From the NCBI GenBank assembly GCA_034190875.2, contig CM067356.1:48489740-48553739 (forward strand): a DNA stretch of 64,000 bases, given 5' to 3'. This DNA comes from Urechis unicinctus. Its lineage: Eukaryota > Annelida > Polychaeta > Xenopneusta > Urechidae. Positions 1 to 7,680 of this stretch are shown here, piece after piece; position 1 is the first letter of the stretch; each line of letters begins with the position of its first letter. Position numbers and translations under genes: made by a program. The notes below the pieces were generated by a model. It did no database searches. It had not been told where the DNA came from and worked only from the letters and a program-made list of their open reading frames with translations.

Positions 1-917
1 TCAAAGTGTTGTTTCATCACAGCAAAACAAGTAAGCTATTATAAAGACATCGTTTGTTTTGTTTCTGTGGCTGTTACAGACATAAGACATTCAAATACTC
101 ATGTCAAATTGTAGAGATCATTAGAGCAAGATATGCTTGAGCTGATCAGCATGTGGATCCTTAAGTTCTTTTGCCAAAGATCCAAAGTATTCTGTGTTCC
201 GAAGAAATGGGTGTTGGTCGGTTGAAAACGTGTACTGCTATTTCATTATAAGAAATTGTATCACTCACCGTTATGCACTCGGCATGAACAATGCGTAAGA
301 ATGTGAATACCCTGTGTCTATGCTATTACTTAAGCAAATTGACAAATGAAACACAAACCATTTTCTTACCCTCGAATTAATTCAACTAATTCCTATCGCG
401 GTGTTCCTATTAAAATTATTTATCACAATGGCATAGCTAAGGGTGAACATGTTAGAAATGCAAATTATATATATATATACGAATAGCACGCCTGTGTTGA
501 AACGTTAACCGGACATCGCTTCAATGTTATGCCGCTGTGGTATTGACCAAAATAGTTCCCTTCTTTGATTTACTCTGCAGCACAAATCTGACGGCTCGAT
601 GTAATGTGAGATTTAGAAACGTTGGCAACAGATTATTGTCATTGCTGCTTGAAGAGATTTTGTCCAAATATCACGACCCCATTCCCCTCCATCATCATCA
701 CAATATCCCTTTAAATCTGAACGTTTCAATTTGGAACAATGCAAAATGCGGATCGAGAGCGAAGATACGCTGTATTCAGTATAAGCCTAAAACATACACC
801 AGCAGTTCAGTTATTTGTCAAATTATTTGTTTTATTATTTGTTCTAAAAGTTGATTGCATTTTACTGACCATCCCAAATTGGCAAATATTCCATAAGCTT
901 TAACAGGTAGGGGACGA
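1..917. other. Left flank of the transposon, no gene seen
   Basis: AT-rich sequence with no credible coding region. The longest open frame (ending at 854) lacks a recognisable domain and has His and Cys runs typical of chance translation. A short AT run lies near 465-480. The flank next to the inverted repeat (before 918) has no clear match to the flank after 7680, so no target-site duplication could be assigned. Confidence 0.6.
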
Positions 918-975
918 CCCTCGATTGAAGTGATGCACTCCGAACGAAGTGAATTCCCTTCGATTGAAGTGATTT
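918..975 (+). repeat. Left terminal inverted repeat of the transposon
   Basis: It pairs with 7623-7680, 56 of 58 bases matching as reverse complement. It holds three spaced copies of a related motif: CGATTGAAGTGAT at about 922, CGAACGAAGTGAAT at about 941 and CGATTGAAGTGATTT at about 961. Spacing is 19-20 bases, close to two DNA helical turns. Such phased repeats often bind transposase; that role is inferred here. Confidence 0.9.
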
Positions 976-1860
976 TCAAGAGTGTAAACATGTGCCACTG
1001 GCAAATCATACCCACTGTTATAAAATGGACATTTACACATATGTGAACCCGTTTCTGATTGGTTTAGAGGGCGAATTGCGAGGGACCATTTCAAAAGTGC
1101 CTAAAGCACATGGTTTTGTTTACATTAGGTCGCTTTGAACGAAGTTCATTAGTTTTATTCGTGTCGATTTGGCTCTTGTTAGATCAAGGTATCTTTTGTT
1201 TTAACCGTGGAACACTTGGAAGTCATCTGACAGAGTTGGGACTGGTTTTATCTGAAAGGTGAGGTTTTAATCTATAAATTCACCGACCGAAATCAAAATC
1301 TACCGATCTATTTTAGAGATATCAAAATTTATAGCTAGCTACTGTTACACGAGAATTGTATATAAATCTGTTCTGTCTTCCCAGGGATCATCTGTAGTTT
1401 TACATGGCTCTGCTAACTGTATCAGGACTGGTTTCATCTGAAAGGTGAGGTTTTTATCTACAGCTTCTTCAAACTAAATCAATATCTAACAGCTTATTGC
1501 AGAGATATTACTTTTAAACCAGCTCTTTTGAACCAAGTATGGGAGATGCTGCTGCACTTCCTCTTGGTAGATAAGGTATTAAAACCTTATATTTGTCTGT
1601 TTGGCTATTCAAAACATCTGATAACATGTGAACAGAACTTATAATAAATAGTTATGGTTATGGCATTAAATACAAAAAGGTCTTTTTAATATTGCCTGAA
1701 TCTTTCCCCCTTTGTTTTTTTAATAACCCAAAATTTGTTCTCAGGAACTCTCAATTTATCAACAGCATTTGAGGCAGTAGAAGTTTTGAAGTCTGAGTAA
1801 ATATAACTGTATAACACTGTGCTTTTACAGGTTACATATGGAACATACTCATCCCTGATT
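976..1860 (+). promoter_or_regulatory. 5' region of the transposase gene: promoter area, leader exons and intron
   Basis: The subterminal part repeats a piece of the terminal-repeat motif (GAACGAAGTTCATT at about 1137). Two leader segments with donor-like AAAG/GTGAGG junctions follow (GT at 1259-1260 and 1445-1446). A pyrimidine-rich stretch then ends in TTTTACAG at 1823-1830, a good splice acceptor placed 30 bases before the start codon. A seven-codon upstream open frame (1838-1858, ATG to TGA) lies between the acceptor and the main ATG. No TATA box could be assigned with confidence. Confidence 0.5.
1239..1520 (+). repeat. Tandemly duplicated leader and splice-donor segment (2 units, 186-bp period)
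   Basis: Bases 1239-1335 and 1425-1520 align along their length. The best-conserved core is GGACTGGTTT, TATC/CATC, TGAAAGGTGAGGTTTT and ATCTA, followed by weaker similarity through the GAGATAT motif. Both copies keep the GAAAG/GTGAGG donor-like junction. The duplication could provide alternative first exons for the downstream gene, or may simply be a tandem repeat. Confidence 0.6.
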
Positions 1861-2325
1861 ATGGCTGGGCGCTTTAAAAAGCGTTGTGCGAGTGCATCTT
1901 TGCACACACTTTGGGCAGTTGAGCTGGAAGATGGGGGTCCACTTCAAAGAGCCCCAAAACAAATTAAAGAAACATTGCTGAAGATGAGTGGAAAGTCATC
2001 GAGCACCCATCATCATAAGTCTGAACCAAAATTTTGCAAAGGATGTTTGGAAAAAATCCTCGAACTCCACCCAGAACTTTGTCCAGAGAAAATGGACCGA
2101 GACCACAATTACACTGACCCTAAAGAGCCAGCAGTGATTGAAACCCCCTCCTTCAGTCACATTGGTGTCCAAACAGAGACAGTTGTAATTTTGGATGATC
2201 CCCAAACTGTGCACAAGCTAAATGATGATCAAAAAGCTCAATTGGCTTATCATTTGGGATTGAACGAGCAAAACAATGTTAAGGAAGACAGCAAAATTCT
2301 TTCTTCCCATGAGCAGAGACATTGA
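1861..2325 (+). CDS. N-terminal part of the transposase-like protein (frame 1)
   Basis: The ATG at 1861 follows a clear splice acceptor at 1829-1830 and opens a 154-residue frame. The start MAGRFKKRCA is basic. A CxxC pair (FCKGCLEK) and a later Cys (ELCPEK) suggest a small metal-binding or structural motif around residues 55-75. The C-terminal part (QKAQLAYHLGLNEQ) reads like a helix leading into the downstream protein. The frame closes at 2325 and overlaps the next, much longer frame by 50 bases. I read the two as one gene split by a frameshift, because the short frame has no independent domain and the long frame has no plausible start context of its own. A deliberate two-ORF arrangement with ribosomal frameshifting is possible but has no clear slippery site. 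Function alone is unknown. Confidence 0.7.
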   Translation: MAGRFKKRCASASLHTLWAVELEDGGPLQRAPKQIKETLLKMSGKSSSTHHHKSEPKFCKGCLEKILELHPELCPEKMDRDHNYTDPKEPAVIETPSFSHIGVQTETVVILDDPQTVHKLNDDQKAQLAYHLGLNEQNNVKEDSKILSSHEQRH

Positions 2326-4855
2326 CACACTGAATGAAATTGATGTAACGAAGTACTGGGAAAATCGTAATTGTGTAGTTAGGGGTTTCGTTCTGGGAGT
2401 TAGTGGCAAACCTTTCACCAACGACCAAGAGTCAGATGATATGTACAAACTGTGCAAAACGGTGGAGTCTGTTATGAATTTGTCATCCACACGGTTAGTA
2501 CTTCCACTTCATTTCAAAGAATCAGTGGTGCTTTACAGCATCACCCGAAGTAAACTTGCCCTGCACATGATGGCCCATACCAGCCCCCATGGATCATATC
2601 AGGCTGTGAGACAGTGGGTCACTAACCTTGGAACAGAGTCCAAATTGACATTAACTGGGGACCTGATTGCCACATTCGACAATAACCAGGTCATGCATAG
2701 AAATTGGAATGTGCAATTGGGAGGCAAGTTCAATTGCCATACAGTCACAATGGTGGTGTTTTTCAAAATGAGTACGCATGGCTCTCTGCAGTGGGAGACT
2801 GCACTGAAACCAGGCATATGGGGTGTTGGTGCACATCATGAAACAATACCCCTTGAGGTCAAGGAAATTGACAAGATCACAGAAGTCAAGGATACGCACT
2901 ATAAGCACCTTTACTCATACTTAGTTGATGTGATTACTGAAGTTGCATCACAGCAAGTTCAGGAAACTGACGAGAAGGGACATCCATCAGTGCAAGATTA
3001 CATAGATTCAAACGTGAATGAAACCGAAAGGAAAAATAAGTACAAAATCTGCTATGCCTGTGGAAAAAGTGATGTGCCCAAGAATAAAGTGAACTGTCCA
3101 GACTGCAATAAGAACCTGAAGAAGTCCAAACTGGAAGCTCAGGGCATGGGTGATAAGGGGACTTATGAAGAAAAAAGATGTCCAAAGAGTGAGCCAAAGT
3201 CGTACAGGGTGCTTGTGACAGAGAAGTGCGACCAAACACTTCATGTGCAATATGAGCAATCCGGGGATACTACAGACCAAGACCAAGTTCCAATCACAGA
3301 AGTCAATGTTTCTGACCCAGTTTTCGTAAACCCATGTTCATATGACGCTAATGAAGCTGTCCTCAGAAACATTGGAATGAAAGCAGGCATTGCTAAGTAT
3401 GGCACCGGTGATAGAGCATGGATAACAGTTTTCTGTGATGGGTCTCCTTACATACTGTGTTCAAGAATTATTCAGAGCACTTACCGATGTAACCTTTGTC
3501 GAGTGAGTTTCTCTGGCTTGGATCTAGCTAACAGTCATATGATGGAACACCATGCAGAGGAGGCAATGATGCCAGAACTTGAATTTGACTGGGTTGTCTT
3601 ACAACCGGGCCCTGGACATGTGGAAATGAATATGGTGAAGGGAGTAGTAGAACTTTGTTGGGAGCCTTTCTGGAAAGAAATGGTAAGTCTCTACAACTTC
3701 AAGTCTGAAAATGCTCAAAAAGCGGCCAAAAGAGTATCAGACCATCACAAGGGATGGCAGATGCTGCGCATTGCCCGGGCAGCTCTGGCAAAGGAAATTG
3801 TTTTGCCCTATGACAGGGAGCAGTTAAGCAAGGCAGAACCAGACCTCTCTCCAGCATCATTTTTCAAATATTTGATGAAGGAAGTGAAAGATGACACTTA
3901 CACATTTATTGCGGATATCCTGTTTGAATTTATAGACTCCATATTCATGTATCGTGAGGGAGTGCGTACTGGAAAGGAAGACTACATGTATTCTGGACGA
4001 GCAAAATTTGCCAAGCTATGGAGTGGCAGGGTTCACCCTTTCTACAGAGAGTTGGAGATGAGAGATAGTATCTCTTTGGCAAGAATGCCTAAAGAAATTC
4101 TTCAGCATGTCAAAGCAGCATGTTCCCTCAACACTTCTGGGAAGCCTGGCACGTCTGAGGGCCCAGACTTTAAGCTTGAAGAAATTAACCGTCATATTCA
4201 ACATTGGGTCCCTGGGGTGCCATCAGGACAAGATTGGCAAGCAGCATGCAGCAATTTTGACCAACTCACTAAGTTCAGGGAGCAAACATATCAGCAAATT
4301 GGTATTCTTGATCCCAAGTTAAAAAACATTCACAAGCAGCGAGAACTACAGAAAGAGGAGGATGCATTTAGAACACTTCTGAGAGAAAGGAAATTCCTCT
4401 CTAATCCACGTCAAATAAGAGAGGTCACTTCCCTGGGAGGACATAGTTTGGACCCTGATTTGGTGAAGTTCTTAAGTCTGGCTCGGAAGAAAAGGGCCAA
4501 TTTATTTGATGCTTTCATTGCCTCTGAAGTTCATTCCACCATTAAGCGGTTAAAGGTTCCCTTCAATGAAAATCCAATCTTCATAACCCATGAGGAAAGA
4601 GATCAGTACAAGTCTGTAGCATCAAAGTCTGTTAAGGAATTGAAGGAATTAAATGCCAATTTGCTGGCACAAATTGCAGATGACAGCATGAGAGAGGCCT
4701 TTGAGGAGGCTTGGATGAGTGAAGCACAGAAACGCAAATCGATGCTAAAACAAGACTACATCAATTATCACAATGAACTTCTTGAATATTTGGAAAATGA
4801 AAGTTCATATACAGCAGATATACTGGGGGATGGTTCTGATGATGAAGATCTATAG
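2276..4855 (+). CDS. Transposase-like zinc-finger protein (DUF6589/KDZ-like), main frame
   Basis: Open for 859 codons without a stop, the only long frame in the window. Landmarks (numbered from the ATG at 2276): FDNNQ with Asp135; a CxxC...CxxC knuckle at Cys259/262/274/277 (CYACGKS...CPDC); VFCDGSPY with Asp388; a C2H2-type finger at Cys405/Cys408 and His421/His425; QPGPGHVEMNM with His448 and Glu450; DHHKGWQ near 489; then GRAKFAKLW and GRVHPFYRELEM near 574-595. The C-terminal third is helical and charged, ending in an acidic tail (DGSDDEDL). The order of DN, DG, GH-EMN and a late Glu-rich helix resembles DUF6589 proteins, which are widespread in transposons of cnidarians, molluscs, echinoderms and amphioxus, and fits an RNase H-fold DDE enzyme with zinc-binding inserts. 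The exact catalytic triad is inferred. The first dozen or so residues are probably out-of-frame sequence; translation likely enters this frame from the 1861 start. Product presumed nuclear. Confidence 0.8.
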   Translation: MLRKTAKFFLPMSRDIDTLNEIDVTKYWENRNCVVRGFVLGVSGKPFTNDQESDDMYKLCKTVESVMNLSSTRLVLPLHFKESVVLYSITRSKLALHMMAHTSPHGSYQAVRQWVTNLGTESKLTLTGDLIATFDNNQVMHRNWNVQLGGKFNCHTVTMVVFFKMSTHGSLQWETALKPGIWGVGAHHETIPLEVKEIDKITEVKDTHYKHLYSYLVDVITEVASQQVQETDEKGHPSVQDYIDSNVNETERKNKYKICYACGKSDVPKNKVNCPDCNKNLKKSKLEAQGMGDKGTYEEKRCPKSEPKSYRVLVTEKCDQTLHVQYEQSGDTTDQDQVPITEVNVSDPVFVNPCSYDANEAVLRNIGMKAGIAKYGTGDRAWITVFCDGSPYILCSRIIQSTYRCNLCRVSFSGLDLANSHMMEHHAEEAMMPELEFDWVVLQPGPGHVEMNMVKGVVELCWEPFWKEMVSLYNFKSENAQKAAKRVSDHHKGWQMLRIARAALAKEIVLPYDREQLSKAEPDLSPASFFKYLMKEVKDDTYTFIADILFEFIDSIFMYREGVRTGKEDYMYSGRAKFAKLWSGRVHPFYRELEMRDSISLARMPKEILQHVKAACSLNTSGKPGTSEGPDFKLEEINRHIQHWVPGVPSGQDWQAACSNFDQLTKFREQTYQQIGILDPKLKNIHKQRELQKEEDAFRTLLRERKFLSNPRQIREVTSLGGHSLDPDLVKFLSLARKKRANLFDAFIASEVHSTIKRLKVPFNENPIFITHEERDQYKSVASKSVKELKELNANLLAQIADDSMREAFEEAWMSEAQKRKSMLKQDYINYHNELLEYLENESSYTADILGDGSDDEDL

Positions 4856-5121
4856 ACGATCAATTGAGTATGTTCTGTTGACATTGGTCCCAATCTGTTA
4901 AATATTTGACCATGTCCATGTAAATTATATTTCTTCATTGTTGTCATGTTAGAAAAAACAGGTCAATATATTCACATTCGAGTATTCACTTGTACACTGC
5001 TTTAAGGATTGCCTAAGCCAATTGTTGGTTAGATGAGTTCTGTGTATTAAGATATTTCATGGGCTACATATGAGAGAATGTCAATAATATATAACAAAGA
5101 AACTCTTGCGAATAGTTTCTC

Positions 5122-5127
5122 TTTATT
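5122..5127 (-). terminator. Poly(A) signal AATAAA for the MADS-PHD gene (minus strand)
   Basis: TTTATT on the plus strand reads AATAAA on the minus strand, about 400 bases downstream of that gene's stop at 5527. Confidence 0.5.
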
Positions 5128-5250
5128 TACTTCTCCACAATGTGCCTAGTGCTAATGATTCATAAAAAATGATAAAGAAATGTTTTGCAAAATATAATCG
5201 ATTACTTTCTCCCAGTTGCTATCACCTTAATATATCTAAGGCCTAGCGTT

Positions 5251-5256
5251 AATAAA
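5251..5256 (+). terminator. Poly(A) signal AATAAA for the transposase gene
   Basis: AATAAA about 400 bases after the stop codon at 4855. It lies beyond the predicted poly(A) signal of the opposing gene, so the mRNA tails would be complementary. Confidence 0.5.
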
Positions 5257-5526
5257 ACATTAATCATTATACTTTCCAAAGTAATAGGCTTTGTATGATT
5301 ATCATAATCATACAAAATTGTGTTGAAGGATATTAACATCTATCAGCAACTAAACAACATTATGTGGAACAAAGTGACACTATGTGACTTTTGTTAGTTC
5401 AAACAACCATTGTAAATCACCAACTATTGTCAAATCAATATCTTGCTAAACAATGTAAAATGAAACCCATGAGCAACTACAGAACACAGAAACAGATCAG
5501 ATATCATTATGCAATGAGACAAGCAA

Positions 5527-6488
5527 TCAAGCAGTATTTGATTGTTGGCAGTTCAAACAAACAAAGAGTTTTGTGGGATCATCAACACATTGTTCCTCCC
5601 AACCTATGCACCTTGCATGTACCCAACAGTCACAATTCTCGCAACCCACCCATCTTCCAAACTTCTTGCAGTCTTTTGTCTTAAAATATCTGGCACCACA
5701 AATACCACAAAAAGTCCCACCGGTTTTCCGTTTCTCTCCTTCTGTGGTCTTGCTTGTCTGTTGTTTGTTTTTGATGGCCATTTGGACTGCTGATCTCATC
5801 GATAGTTGTCTGATAGTGGGCTTGGTGGCTGTGGTGTCCTTGTATGTGACCTGGGATGCTGTAGTTCCACATGTGGTGATGGTTGGAGCTTTTGTTTTTT
5901 CAATAGTAGATGCTGTGACGATAGGTGCATCTCTGACTTGTGAGGTACTGGGATTTTCTGTTGAGACATCTGATTGGGCCTGCTCAATTATTGAGGTCAT
6001 GAAAGCCATATCGGTATCATTCACTTCATTGGGGAATGATTGCCTGCTGTCGACATTTATAAAGTTCAAATCGCCTCTACTGTCCTTTGAAGGAGTAGGG
6101 TGCTGTACATTAGTTTCAACAATCAGAGGCCTTCTTCTTTTGCTAGGTGTTCCATCTGATACTGGGGATGATTCTGGACCTGAGGTAGCAGCTCCCTTTT
6201 GCACCATAACCCCTCCTTGCACTCTCACAGCCTTCTTTGAGCTGCTGAGCTGTATGTTTTGTCCTTGGCTAATCTTCTCCCATAATCTGTCATCATTTGT
6301 GTAGGTGTAAGTGTTGTTGGAAGCATCACTGTAGTGCACCAAAACTGTCCCCCCCACAGCAGACCGCAAGTTCATGTGCCTTCTGGCACAAAGTGCTCCT
6401 TCTCTTTACTCTTGCCTTTGACCTAGCTTTAGGATCTTCTATGAACTTAGCAACTATTTTACCCTTGTGATGTTGCCATTTGCCGTGC
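5527..6488 (-). CDS. MADS-box-like plus PHD-finger protein, main exon (one apparent frameshift)
   Basis: The exon opens after a good acceptor (TTCATTTTTCAG at 6500-6489). In the upstream frame, about 6466-6356 reads KGKIVAKFIEDPKARSK, then VKRRSTLCQKAHELAV; the KRR...L..KAHEL core is the hallmark of MADS boxes (KRRNGLLKKAHEL in classical members). After a run of seven G at 6355-6349 the match continues one frame over as TVLVHYSDASNNTYTYT, like the SRF beta-strand segment, so one G appears to be inserted. Counting from the ATG at 6375 the second frame has 282 residues: basic TPSKRRRP near 75-82 (nuclear localisation), a Ser/Thr/Lys-rich linker, and a PHD finger with Cys223, Cys226, Cys245, Cys248, His253, Cys256, Cys273 and Cys276, spacing typical of C4HC3. 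MADS domains bind DNA as dimers; PHD fingers read histone tails. The role in transposition is inferred. The stop at 5527 is 671 bases from the transposase stop. The true 5' exon is not established. Confidence 0.75.
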
Positions 6489-7622
6489 CTGAAAAATGAA
6501 GGGAACTTATTACAGGTGAATTCATGGCAAAACCTATGGTAGAAACTTTGCTTTAGTAGTCACTCTATGACATATTTAGAGATAGTGGAAAATTATTTCT
6601 TTAGCTGAGATTTGCTTCTGTTATAAAGTGACAAATGAATATGATTATGCTGAATTTTTCTCATATAAATGTACTCATGAGGTGTAAAAACATATTTACC
6701 ATTTCCATTTTATGCCATGAAAAAGTCCAAAGTCAAAATCATCACCTTACAGATATCCTTGATGCATCAGCTTGTAATGGTGAATACTAAGAAATATCAA
6801 TGTCAATGAAAAAACAACGCCTAAAACTACAAACAACACATTGGATTTCTCCAATTCAACAAACATCAGTCAATAAGACCAACTACAAGAAATAATTTGT
6901 AAGATCATTGGTGCATGCAATTAAAAATCATCTCTGATCTTATGTAGAAAATCTTAACTTAACACCATCACCTCGAACATATTAAAAGCATCCATGATTG
7001 GATATGTAACTTGGAACTGTCAACACATATTTTTTTATTAAGCTAGACTTTGCCTTTGGGGTCCTTTTTGGATTTGCTGCTCAGGATCAGCCATGATAAC
7101 TTAAACTAAAACTGAAACAAAAATCAGCAGTGACATAATGAAACATTTTAAAGTTGACCAGTTTACCTACATCACTACTAGGGGAGATCATAGACTGAAA
7201 GAGTATCCAGCTGGTATCAGTCATCAAATAATTGCTATAATTGCAGTTGACAAGGACAGACAACACTGGGATATGATGCCTTTTTCTAGGGATGGGGATT
7301 ATCAGATTATAGCACTAAAATATCAGGACCATCCCAACACAACAGGGAAAACACCCATTTGCACCCTCCACTGCCCCCCGGCCAGACCCCCAGGGACCAC
7401 TATGGCTGAGGTATTTTATTTTTTTTTTACCACATCCAGATTGATTATTTTACACTACCTGGTTGATTAATTATGTCTTACCAGGTAAATAATACAGAAA
7501 TATGACGTGCAGTCCACAAATGAGTAAATATTTGGCAATGATAATCTGGTACTTGTTTTCAGATTTCGTTTACAAAAATGTCTGAATATTCAACCGCACT
7601 TGTTGCACACCCTTTGTAACCT
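6489..7622 (-). promoter_or_regulatory. 5' region of the minus-strand gene inside the transposon
   Basis: Mostly non-coding: a probable intron next to the acceptor at 6489, then presumed leader and promoter up to the right inverted repeat. A C-rich patch lies near 7375-7395. A 110-codon plus-strand open frame (7138-7470) has no recognisable domain and ends in Phe/Leu-rich chance sequence. No core promoter could be assigned. Confidence 0.4.
7049..7094 (-). CDS. Candidate first coding exon of the MADS-PHD gene (weak)
   Basis: Reading the minus strand from 7094, an ATG begins MADPEQQIQKGPQRQ, followed by a possible donor GT at 7048-7047. The next frame over holds a basic KSKKDPKGK stretch that would suit the segment before a MADS box. 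The phase at this donor does not match the acceptor at 6489, so another exon, another splice site or another indel would be needed. Listed only as the best start I could find upstream. Confidence 0.25.
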
Positions 7623-7680
7623 AAATCACTTCAATCGAAGGGAATTCACTTCGTTCGGAGTGCACCACTTCAATCGATGG
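7623..7680 (-). repeat. Right terminal inverted repeat of the transposon
   Basis: Reverse complement of 918-975 with two mismatches, carrying the same three phased motifs. The terminal base pair of the matching block is CC at the left end and GG at the right. The base just outside also matches (A at 917, T at 7681), after which similarity stops. Confidence 0.9.

Larger units (their letters stand above)
4856..5526. other. Shared 3' region between the convergent genes
   Basis: Non-coding, AT-rich, 671 bases. It holds the likely polyadenylation signals of both genes, positioned so that the two transcripts overlap tail to tail. No other structure was recognised; a short frame beginning near 5391 lies opposite the minus gene's 3' end and has no domain. 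Confidence 0.6.
918..7680. mobile_element. Two-gene DNA transposon, about 6.76 kb, with 58-bp terminal inverted repeats
   Basis: The 58 bases at 918-975 are the reverse complement of 7623-7680 with two mismatches (at 920 and 933). Between them lie two convergent genes: a plus-strand transposase-like gene with an RNase H-like motif set and zinc fingers, and a minus-strand gene for a MADS-like plus PHD-finger protein. Nothing else inside looks like host sequence. The terminal repeats, the transposase-like product and the compact tail-to-tail layout support a cut-and-paste DNA element. I cannot see a perfect target-site duplication: the left flank ends in GGGGACGA and the right begins TACATTAC. 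The true ends may therefore be a few bases off, or the duplication has decayed. Superfamily is uncertain; the large protein resembles DUF6589/KDZ-like transposon proteins. Both genes have one apparent frameshift, so this copy may be inactive. Confidence 0.85.

Noticed and set aside
3008..3286. Minus-strand frames of about 90-100 codons within the transposase gene
   Set aside because: Antisense shadows of a frame with clear domain motifs.
5573..6304. 243-codon plus-strand frame opposite the MADS-PHD gene
   Set aside because: Antisense shadow: the minus strand has a complete PHD finger and MADS-like motif, while this frame has no domain and is only hydrophobic by composition.
7138..7470. 110-codon plus-strand frame inside the transposon, right of the MADS-PHD gene
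   Set aside because: No domain, ends in low-complexity Phe-rich sequence, and lies in the likely promoter or leader of the minus gene.
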